From Cognataquiflexum rubidum (lineage in GTDB: Bacteria; Bacteroidota; Bacteroidia; Cytophagales; Cyclobacteriaceae), in contig NZ_JAKZAL010000019.1 in NCBI RefSeq assembly GCF_022538115.1, positions 1 to 64,000 on the forward strand: a stretch of 64,000 bases of DNA, written 5' to 3'. A program made the position numbers and the translations under genes. Each line of letters begins with the position of its first letter. The first letter of the stretch is position 1. The notes under the pieces are model-generated. The model saw nothing but the letters and a program-made list of their open reading frames with translations, did not search any database and was not told where the DNA came from. Shown piece after piece: positions 51,531 through 58,452 of this stretch.

Positions 51531-51698
51531 AGCCCCGAAGCGGGCGCAATAACAGTAGCCATGGGCAAGGTGCTTCTCTGAACTTCATACTTGCTCAAAT
51601 TTTCATGCACCGCAGCCCATGGTAAAGAATGGGAACGAATAAGGGATTTCGGTCACGAATCTTCTAAGTAGGAGAATCTCCAATACCGAAATGGCTGG
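51531..51698 (+). repeat. Structured repeat family A, copy A7
   Basis: AGCCCCGAAGCGGGC, CCATGGGCAAGGTGC with GCACCGCAGCCCATGG (perfect), GGATTTCGGTCACGAATC with CAATACCGAAATGG. Confidence 0.88.
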
Positions 51699-51760
51699 GA
51701 TGGATTTCTTTATTTTCACTAATTACATCAATACCAATTTTCTATGCGTCTCATTCTTGA

Positions 51761-51890
51761 GTCACTTTTTGTCTTACCACAAAAAGTAACCATCCCGATA
51801 GCTCGGGAGGCAAGAAATTTTAATCCTCCCCCACACTGTTCCCCGCCGGCCCGGTAAAATTTCTTCCTCCCCACGGTTGTTCCATAACAA
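51761..51890 (+). repeat. Structured repeat family B, copy B2
   Basis: ACTTTTTGT-CTTACC-ACAAAAAGT, then CCCGATAGCTCGGG, then AAGAAATTTTA...TAAAATTTCTT (11 bp perfect) around TCCTCC and CGCCGGCCCGG, tail TTCCTCCCCACGG. The paired arms are unlike those of B1 and B3 in sequence. Confidence 0.85.
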
Positions 51891-51938
51891 GATTAATTGA
51901 AAAGTAGAGGTTTTTGAAATACTATTTATAAGAGATTT

Positions 51939-52102
51939 AGCCCCGAAGCGGGCGTAATAACAATAGCCGTGGGCAAGGTGCTTCTCTGAACTTCATATTT
52001 TCTCAAATTTTTATGCACCGCAGCCCATGGTTAAGTATGGAACAATTAAGGGATTTCGGTCACGAATCTTCCAAGAAGGAGAATTTACAATACCGAAATG
52101 GT
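51939..52102 (+). repeat. Structured repeat family A, copy A8
   Basis: AGCCCCGAAGCGGGC, CCGTGGGCAAGGTGC with GCACCGCAGCCCATGG, GGATTTCGGTCACGAATC with CAATACCGAAATGG. Confidence 0.88.
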
Positions 52103-52165
52103 AGAAAAATCTTATCGTTCTATTTCCTCAATCATTATGAATAAATAATACATGTCTATTTCTAG

Positions 52166-52280
52166 TGTCACTTTTTGTCATGATACAAAAAGTAACCAAA
52201 AAAATCTAGCGCAATAATCCTCCCACACACATACCCTCGCCGGCCCGGAATTGCGCTTCCTCCCCGCGGTGGTTACATAG
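52166..52280 (+). repeat. Structured repeat family B, copy B3
   Basis: ACTTTTTGT-CATGAT-ACAAAAAGT, then AGCGCAAT...ATTGCGCT around TCCTCC and CGCCGGCCCGG, tail TTCCTCCCCGCGG. The middle palindrome of B1/B2 is absent. Confidence 0.85.
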
Positions 52281-52319
52281 AAGAATTATTTTTAAGTATT
52301 GGATTCTAAAACCGGAAAT

Positions 52320-52484
52320 AGCCCCGAAGCGGGCGAAGTAACAATAGCCATGGGCAAGGTGCTGCTCTGAACTTCATACTTTCTCAAATTTTTATGCACC
52401 GCAGCCCATGGTTAAGAATAGGAAAGATTAAGGGATTTCGGTCATGAATCTTCTAAAAATGAGATCTCCAATAGAGAAATGGCT
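52320..52484 (+). repeat. Structured repeat family A, copy A9
   Basis: AGCCCCGAAGCGGGC, CCATGGGCAAGGTGC with GCACCGCAGCCCATGG, then GGATTTCGGTCATGAATC and CAATAGAGAAATGG, where the second hairpin has lost its central pairs. It closes the array, 83 bp before the ggt stop (convergent). Confidence 0.85.
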
Positions 52485-52566
52485 GGGAATAATTCTTACG
52501 ATCATTTTTTTATTGGTTGAATTGAAGGTCTGACTTTGAAAACCACTATCATTCAATCCAAAAATA

Positions 52567-54264
52567 TCAATACCCTACCGCTGCACCATCATCACTCGAC
52601 GAATCAGCAGCACCGATATATACTTTTAGCTTGGGATCGTAAGTGATTCCCATCAATACACCTAGGTTATTGACGCCACGGAGCTTGTGTCCCATCTGCT
52701 CCAAAGCATCACGGGTATCGGGAGATAGCAGGTGTCTTTCATAGACCAACATATCCGGAAGCCATTGGTGGTGGATTTTCATGGCTTCGATGGCTTTGTC
52801 GATCCGCATGTTGTATTCCAAGACATTGAGCACTGTTTGAAAAACCGTATTGATGATCGTCCTTCCTCCCGGACTTCCGATGATCAGGTAGGGTTTGCCG
52901 TCTTTGGCTACAATGGTTGGTGTCATGCTTGACAACATCCGTTTTTCCGGGGCAATGAGATTGGGATTGGATCCGATCTGTCCATCGCTGTTGGTGACTC
53001 CGGCTACAGGGTTGAAATCCCCCATTTCATTGTTGAAGATGAAACCAAGTTTGGAGGAACCCATCCCTACCCCATAGGAATTTTCGAGGGTATAAGTCAG
53101 GGAGACGGCATTGCCATCTTTGTCCACCACCGAAAAGTGTGTCGTACTGCTGCCATCATAGAGTTGCCCAAACTTGGATGAATCGCTCAATGAAGCCTTA
53201 TTCATGTCAATATTCTCAAACCTTTTTTTGGCAAATTCCTTGGACATCAACCGATCCAAAGGTATCTCAGGATTGAAATCAGGATCACCCAAATGCTCCG
53301 CCCGATCGGCAAAAGCCCTTCGCATCGCTTCAGCTACCAAATGCACATAAGCCATGGAATTGAATTCAATTTTTTGGAGGTCTGCCTGTTCCATCAAGTT
53401 CATCATCTCGATCAGGGCGACTCCTCCCGAACTCGGAGGCGGCATGGAATAGATGTCGTAACCTTTGTAGGTTCCTTTGACAGGTTTGCGCTCAATAGCG
53501 GTATATTTTGCCAAATCTTCCTTGGTGATGATCCCTCCTTTTGCTTTCATGTAGGCTTCTATTTCTTCGGCAACTTCACCCTTATAGAATCCATCCTGAC
53601 CTTTGTCCCGGATTATTGAAAGGGTGTTGGCCAAAGCCGGTTGCGTCCATGTTTCTCCCGGTTGGATGATCTCTCCTGCCGCATTTCGGAAATAATTGGT
53701 CATGATATCATAGGAATCATCCCAATCTTCCATATCCAAAGCCACTTTGTACAATCCCCAAGTCATTGGAAAACCATTTCTGGCAAGGTCAACAGATGGC
53801 TGCACCAAGTCCACCCAAGGCAATTTTCCGTATTTTTGGTGGGCGAGGTAAAGCCCGGCGACAGTTCCCGGCACGCCTACTGCTTTTAAGCCATTGTGGT
53901 TTGCATTTTCTATAAGGTTACCCGAACCGTCCTGAAACATATCAGGAGTTGCTTTGAGCGGCGCTTTTTCCCTAAAGTCAAATGTGGTGACATCGCCGTC
54001 TGACTTCATAAAAACAATAAATCCTCCCCCACCGATATTGCCTGCCTCGGGATGTGTCACTGCCAAAACAAAAGCTGTTGCAATACTCGCATCGATGGCA
54101 TTCCCGCCCTTTTTCAAAATGTCGATACCCACTTCCGAAGCAAGGACATTGTCGGAGACGACCATGCCGTTTTGGCCGTAAGTCTGGGCTTCGAGGTTGA
54201 AATGGCTGAAAAAGAAGGTGACTAAACAGAGGATTTGGAGTATTCTGGATTTGAAGTTTTTCAT
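52567..54264 (-). CDS. ggt: Gamma-glutamyltransferase (exported)
   Basis: A signal peptide (MKNFKSRILQILCLVTFFFSHFNLEAQ) leads to the full GGT precursor of 565 residues. Hallmarks: NAIDASIATAFVLAVTHPEAGNIGGGGFIVF, EKAPLKATPDMF, VPGTVAGLYLAHQKYGKLPW, and the autocleavage site SSTTHFSVVD with Thr374 as the new N-terminal nucleophile of the small subunit; PSSGGVALIEMMNL and SMTPTIV, GSPGGRTIINTV follow. It splits glutathione and gamma-glutamyl compounds in the periplasm. No operon partners; convergent with repeat array A5-A9. Confidence 0.95.
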   Translation of the reverse strand: MKNFKSRILQILCLVTFFFSHFNLEAQTYGQNGMVVSDNVLASEVGIDILKKGGNAIDASIATAFVLAVTHPEAGNIGGGGFIVFMKSDGDVTTFDFREKAPLKATPDMFQDGSGNLIENANHNGLKAVGVPGTVAGLYLAHQKYGKLPWVDLVQPSVDLARNGFPMTWGLYKVALDMEDWDDSYDIMTNYFRNAAGEIIQPGETWTQPALANTLSIIRDKGQDGFYKGEVAEEIEAYMKAKGGIITKEDLAKYTAIERKPVKGTYKGYDIYSMPPPSSGGVALIEMMNLMEQADLQKIEFNSMAYVHLVAEAMRRAFADRAEHLGDPDFNPEIPLDRLMSKEFAKKRFENIDMNKASLSDSSKFGQLYDGSSTTHFSVVDKDGNAVSLTYTLENSYGVGMGSSKLGFIFNNEMGDFNPVAGVTNSDGQIGSNPNLIAPEKRMLSSMTPTIVAKDGKPYLIIGSPGGRTIINTVFQTVLNVLEYNMRIDKAIEAMKIHHQWLPDMLVYERHLLSPDTRDALEQMGHKLRGVNNLGVLMGITYDPKLKVYIGAADSSSDDGAAVGY

Positions 54265-54309
54265 ATTTGGGAAAGGCTATTTCAAAATAAAATCGAGCAC
54301 TCAAAACAG

Positions 54310-54657
54310 TTAAAACTCCGTTTCAAGGATAATTGTAACCATTGATTTCAATTTAGGCAAGTCTTTCTGGATGATTTCCCAAACAGCGATCATTTTGATA
54401 TTAAAATATTCGTGGGCAATCATATTCCTGAAAGACTTAACCTTATACCAAGGATAGTCATATTTAAGTAATTTTTCGGTTTCAACATAATCGATTGACT
54501 CTCCGATTACAATAAATAGCATCAAAACCGCGTCTTGCACCAGTCCATTATCGCAAAAAGTTGTCAGATTCTCCCCTTCAACATATTTCTCAATTTCTAA
54601 AATGGCTTTGAGGATTTGTTCCAACCTCTTTTGACTATCCAAATGCCTATCTTTCAT
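54310..54657 (-). CDS. HepT-like HEPN toxin (DUF86)
   Basis: The 115-residue helical protein has the DUF86/HepT signature: DAVLMLFIVIGESIDYV, PWYKVKSFRNMIAHEYFNIK. RNMIAH is the RX4H RNase motif of HEPN toxins and is followed by EY, where the Tyr is the residue adenylylated by the MNT partner. It overlaps the MNT gene by 11 bp. Type VII HEPN-MNT toxin-antitoxin system is the straightforward reading. Confidence 0.9.
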   Translation of the reverse strand: MKDRHLDSQKRLEQILKAILEIEKYVEGENLTTFCDNGLVQDAVLMLFIVIGESIDYVETEKLLKYDYPWYKVKSFRNMIAHEYFNIKMIAVWEIIQKDLPKLKSMVTIILETEF

Positions 54658-55255
54658 ATATCAGCTTTAGATCCTCTTTTACATGCTCGAAAATAAAAGG
54701 CTTGAAAGAATCGATAAATCCGATGTCAACTTTTCGGTTGATGATTTTTTCCAATTCATGTTGTATTTCCACTAAATCAAAATAGGAAAAAGACTGATCT
54801 GCTTGTACAGCAATGTCCACATCGCTTTTGGGTCCATCGTCCTTCCGGGCAAAGGATCCATAAATCCATGCCTTTTCTATTTTTTGAAATTTGCTGATAC
54901 CATCTTGTATCTTCTTCAATATTTCATTGCGGTCGATTTTTTGAAATGCCGAATATGAAGCACGCTCCTCCGCCACCTTCAAAGCTTCCAAACCTATCTC
55001 CTCATCTGCCATCTCATACAATACCTTATCAGCCAACCATGCCAACATCAAATCCTTTTCAGGAACATTGAAATAGGCAGCGAGTTTGGTCACCAAATCC
55101 CTGCTTGGCTTCCTTAGTCCGCGTTCGATTTTGCTCAAAATGGCCTGATCAATATCGAGATAAGCAGCGACTGTACGAAGAGGTAATTCCTTTTCCTCTC
55201 TCAGTTTTCTGATGGTTTCTCCGAGGCTTAGCATTTTTTCCTTAATATTTGACAA
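54647..55255 (-). CDS. HTH-MNT nucleotidyltransferase antitoxin
   Basis: The 202-residue protein fuses an XRE-type HTH (SLGETIRKLREEKELPLRTVAAYLDIDQAILSKIERGLRKP) to a minimal nucleotidyltransferase with core WIYGSFARKDDGPKSDVDIAV (GSF-x10-DxD). The MNT part would adenylylate the HepT-like toxin and so neutralise it; the HTH would bind the promoter, making a one-protein antitoxin and repressor. MntA proteins are usually HTH-free, so the fusion is a notable but known variant in Bacteroidota. Overlaps hepT by 11 bp. TTTTGTCAAA-type dyad (TTGACAAAAATTATTTTGACTAATTTTGTCAA, split here as three pieces) sits just before the start at 55250-55280. Confidence 0.9.
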   Translation of the reverse strand: MSNIKEKMLSLGETIRKLREEKELPLRTVAAYLDIDQAILSKIERGLRKPSRDLVTKLAAYFNVPEKDLMLAWLADKVLYEMADEEIGLEALKVAEERASYSAFQKIDRNEILKKIQDGISKFQKIEKAWIYGSFARKDDGPKSDVDIAVQADQSFSYFDLVEIQHELEKIINRKVDIGFIDSFKPFIFEHVKEDLKLIYER

Positions 55256-55282
55256 AAATTATTTTGACTAATTTTGTCAAAA
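55250..55282 (-). promoter_or_regulatory. Probable operator of the HEPN-MNT pair
   Basis: Three TTGAC/TTTTGTCAAA-type units: TTTGACAAAAATT (55249-55261), TTTTGACTAATTTTGTCAAA (55262-55281). TTTTGAC and GTCAAAA are complementary, so the site is a dyad right next to the start codon, where an XRE-type HTH would be expected to bind. Confidence 0.55.
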
Positions 55283-55329
55283 ATACAAAAAATTAAAATA
55301 AGCACAAGGGCCCAAGGATTGTAAAATTG

Positions 55330-56046
55330 TCAATAAAGCCACTGCACCACAAACCTTCCAAATGATTGCCAGACCTCAGAGTAGCGGGCATGATATACCA
55401 AATCAGCAAAAAGAAATGAAAAAAGCATAATGGTATACGGCATCCAATCTTTCTTTTTTATCAGATCCAAGGACAATAAAGCAGCCGCCAGACCTGTCTT
55501 AAAATACAATGGAATCAACTCAAAATCTATTTCCAAAGAAGTGTCCAGATATGCATTTAATATTCTACTCAGGCTGGGACCAACCATAATTATGGCAGTT
55601 CCGATCATAAACCGCATGTGCCTGAATGTATGTTTTCTATAGAAAATGGCCAATGAATAAAACAAGACAAACAAGAATAACTGCATCCATGTCACTGACT
55701 GCCAAGAAAATACTTCTTCAGAAGAATAAGCTCCAACCCATTTATGATAACTGACTCTTGCTATTATTATCGTGGAGATCACCATGAGTGGAGCAAGTAC
55801 ATACGATAGCTTTCCAAAGAAACGGTGGGCTGCAAATTTTTTGGTATGGATAAATACAGGTTGCAACACCAACAAAATTACCCATGCAGCCATCAATGCT
55901 CCATGTATATGATGCAGCCAGGTAAATTCTTTGAACGTTGGGAAATATTGAATATACGAGGCATGAAAGCCGATCTGTACAACAATAAATAGCAATATCA
56001 TAGAGAAAATGATATTTCTAGTATTGATAGTTGATACTTGGGTCAT
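55330..56046 (-). CDS. Seven-helix membrane protein, DUF2306-like
   Basis: A 238-residue protein with about seven hydrophobic segments and the conserved block TWLHHIHGALMAAWVILLVLQPVFI followed by KFAAHRFFGKLSYVLAPLMV, as in the DUF2306 group of predicted membrane proteins. Histidines in HHIHG and AHR may bind metal or haem. No function is known. It lies 37 bp downstream of the fatty acid hydroxylase gene on the same strand and is probably co-transcribed with it. Confidence 0.7.
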   Translation of the reverse strand: MTQVSTINTRNIIFSMILLFIVVQIGFHASYIQYFPTFKEFTWLHHIHGALMAAWVILLVLQPVFIHTKKFAAHRFFGKLSYVLAPLMVISTIIIARVSYHKWVGAYSSEEVFSWQSVTWMQLFLFVLFYSLAIFYRKHTFRHMRFMIGTAIIMVGPSLSRILNAYLDTSLEIDFELIPLYFKTGLAAALLSLDLIKKKDWMPYTIMLFSFLFADLVYHARYSEVWQSFGRFVVQWLY

Positions 56047-56083
56047 ATCATCTTCTTTAGGCTGGTGATTAAATTTTGGCTTT

Positions 56084-56890
56084 CTATTTGACCTTTTTAT
56101 CGATCGTCAGGAATGGCACCCGAACCAAATACCAGAAAGTCTGCTTTCTTGGTTCATCAAATTCAGCCAATCCCAATTTGACCTGCTCAGCAGGTTTGTA
56201 TTTGAAAGTCCCGAAAATCCTGTCCCAAAGGATAAAAATGTCCGCAAAATTGGAGTCGGTATAGTGTTGATCCTGATCGTGATGGATCTTGTGGAGATTC
56301 GGTGTGGTGATGACCAATCCTACTGTTTTGTCCAACCAGGCCGGAAAGCGGAGATTAGAATGCTCAATGACCAGAAAAGGGGTCAATACCAAAAAATAAA
56401 CCCCTATAGTAAAAAGATCCAATCCGAAAATGGCCGACATCAGAATGGGTGCACTTCCAAACCAAAACAATACCTCAATCGGATGGGAACGGAAATAGTT
56501 AGATGAATCCATGGTAGTATCACTGTGGTGAACCCTGTGAAATCTCCAAAGTAGCGGGGATAGATGAGAAATTCTATGAAACCAATATGTACCCAAATCC
56601 AAAATTAAAATACCTAAAATCAGCTTCAGCCAAAGGGGAATTTCAAGCATATAGAAAACTCCTATTTGGTTTTGATTAAGCCATTCAATACAGAAAACGA
56701 AGATGGTTGCCCAAAATAAATTCCCGATTAAGAATACCACCTGAAACAGGAAGCTGTGCCAAAAATGCTTTCCTCTTTCTTTGAAGGAAAACTGTGTGCT
56801 GAGGATGTGTTCCAAAGTAAAAAACAGTGCGATCAATCCAGCAGCGATGTAATTGATGTCAATGCTAAGGAGGTATTCTATTGTTTCCAT
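56084..56890 (-). CDS. Sterol desaturase / fatty acid hydroxylase family protein
   Basis: A 268-residue membrane di-iron enzyme. The histidine clusters are all present: HRISH, HRVHHSD, HSN and HKIHHDQDQHYTDSNF, in the order HxxxH, HxxHH, H...HxxHH. Four membrane segments flank them. The family hydroxylates or desaturates sterols, carotenoids or fatty acids using O2. No sterol or carotenoid genes are nearby, so a fatty acid or alkylglycerol substrate is open. It is probably the first gene of a unit with the DUF2306-like gene. Confidence 0.9.
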   Translation of the reverse strand: METIEYLLSIDINYIAAGLIALFFTLEHILSTQFSFKERGKHFWHSFLFQVVFLIGNLFWATIFVFCIEWLNQNQIGVFYMLEIPLWLKLILGILILDLGTYWFHRISHLSPLLWRFHRVHHSDTTMDSSNYFRSHPIEVLFWFGSAPILMSAIFGLDLFTIGVYFLVLTPFLVIEHSNLRFPAWLDKTVGLVITTPNLHKIHHDQDQHYTDSNFADIFILWDRIFGTFKYKPAEQVKLGLAEFDEPRKQTFWYLVRVPFLTIDKKVK

Positions 56891-56924
56891 GTTATTTCTT
56901 AAATGATAATTTTCTTTTGTTAGG

Positions 56925-57000
56925 AGTTTGGATATTAGTGGATATTAGATATATAGGTATAGATATTAGTGGATATTAGATATTCGTGGATATTTTTCCA
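56925..57000. repeat. ATATTAGTGGATATTAG-type microsatellite
   Basis: GATATTAGTGGATATTAG occurs three times with ATATAGGTAT between, giving a run of 75 bp. TATCAATCAATATC words follow at 57076-57108, entering the last codons of the next gene. Confidence 0.75.
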
Positions 57001-57102
57001 AATGGAAATGCTTTATCCTAATGAATTTCCCCCTTATTTCTACCCTAACCTTATCAATTCTCAGGTGCCCCAATATCAATCAATATCCAGTATCAATCAA
57101 TA

Positions 57103-58425
57103 TCATTTTTTTGGCATATTATCCTTGTCCAACAACAGTACCGTTTGCAACATCACATTGGCTCCGTATGCCATTTCTGCAGGTGAGGAATATTCTTTGG
57201 GATTGTGACTGATGCCGTCTTTGCTTGGGATAAAGACAAGTCCAATCGGCCCCAATTTACCCATTTCCTGCACGTCATGACCGGCCCCGCTTTGCATTTT
57301 GATATAGGATATGCCTAGAGATTGTGCTGCCTGCAGCATTTTATCCTGGATTTCCTTGCTGGCGATAGTGGGTGTTGCACCTGGACTAAGGTATTCAAAT
57401 TTGATTTCGGTTTTGGTTCCTTTGGCTATCTGTGCCGCTCTTTGTTCAATATCCGCAAACATTTTCATGATCTTTTCTGAAGAAAGGTCCCTCATCTGCA
57501 GGCTCATTTCCACCTTTCCCGGAATGATATTGGGTGCGCCTGAAGGCACAGAGATTTTGCCCACACTTCCTACTTGGGATCCTTCATAGCTATTGACCAC
57601 TTCATTGACAGCAAGCACAAGTTTGGAGGCCGCTATCAGCGCATCCTGACGGTCGTTCATGGGTGTACTTCCTGCATGGTTGGCCATCCCGGTGACAGTG
57701 ATGTCCCATTCTTCGATACCAACAATGCCTTCGACAATGGCCACTTCGACCCCGCGGCTTTCCAATACTTTGCTCTGCTCGATATGGATTTCAATAAAAG
57801 CCGCCAAATCGCCCGGCTTTCGGACTACCTCCCCCAACCTATCCGGATTGCCTCCGATGGCCCTGATTCCTTCCTCCAGTGTCAATCCACTGGCAGACTT
57901 TTGGGACAAAGATTCCTTTTTCAAATTGCCGGTCAATGCCCTGCTGCCAACCAATCCGCCTTCTTCATTTTGGAAAATAATCACTTCCAGCGGATGGTCG
58001 GTGATGATCTTATTTTCATTGAGAACTTCAATGATTTCCAGCGCTGTAATGGATCCATAAGCGCCATCATAGTTTCCCCCATTGGGCACCATGTCGATAT
58101 GTGAACCAAAGGCAATGGGTTTTTTGGAAGGGTCTATACCTGCCCTTTTCCCAATGATATTACCTGCAAAGTCAACATGAACTTCCAGCCCTGCTTTTCG
58201 CATCAGGTCCATGAAATAAGCCCTTCCTTCAATATCTCCCTGACTGTAAGCTACCCGATAGTTTTCCCCTTTTTCATTTTTCCCAAACTCTGCCAATTCA
58301 AAAATTCTTTGTTCAATACGTTTCTCATTGACCTTGACTTGAGCAAATATTGGAAAAGCAAACAATACCAAAATGATTGTCAGTAATATTGATTTCATAC
58401 TTAAAGAATTTTTCATTTTCCCCAT
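57103..58425 (-). CDS. Exported M20 family amidohydrolase (allantoate / N-carbamoyl-amino acid type)
   Basis: A signal peptide (MKSILLTIILVLFAFPIFAQ, ATG 58398, or with a longer start at 58416 or 58425) precedes a 410-residue M20 hydrolase. Motifs: AFGSHIDMVPNGGNYDGAYG (metal ligands His and Asp), IIFQNEEGGLVGSRAL (catalytic Glu), FIEIHIEQSKVLE, GMANHAGSTPMNDRQDAL, and SGAGHDVQEM with the last His ligand. These are the signature of the hydantoinase/carbamoylase branch (AtzF-independent, as in AllC and HyuC). Export is unusual for AllC-type enzymes but frequent in Bacteroidota. It precedes ATATTAG repeats. Confidence 0.88.
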   Translation of the reverse strand: MGKMKNSLSMKSILLTIILVLFAFPIFAQVKVNEKRIEQRIFELAEFGKNEKGENYRVAYSQGDIEGRAYFMDLMRKAGLEVHVDFAGNIIGKRAGIDPSKKPIAFGSHIDMVPNGGNYDGAYGSITALEIIEVLNENKIITDHPLEVIIFQNEEGGLVGSRALTGNLKKESLSQKSASGLTLEEGIRAIGGNPDRLGEVVRKPGDLAAFIEIHIEQSKVLESRGVEVAIVEGIVGIEEWDITVTGMANHAGSTPMNDRQDALIAASKLVLAVNEVVNSYEGSQVGSVGKISVPSGAPNIIPGKVEMSLQMRDLSSEKIMKMFADIEQRAAQIAKGTKTEIKFEYLSPGATPTIASKEIQDKMLQAAQSLGISYIKMQSGAGHDVQEMGKLGPIGLVFIPSKDGISHNPKEYSSPAEMAYGANVMLQTVLLLDKDNMPKK

Positions 58426-58452
58426 TTGCTTTTTTGTAGTTTCAATTGAAAA

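Noticed and set aside
51130-52484. CRISPR or tRNA cluster from regularly spaced repeats
   Set aside because: Units are about 165 bp, contain several hairpins, and alternate with a second element; no cloverleaf or short direct repeat/spacer pattern.
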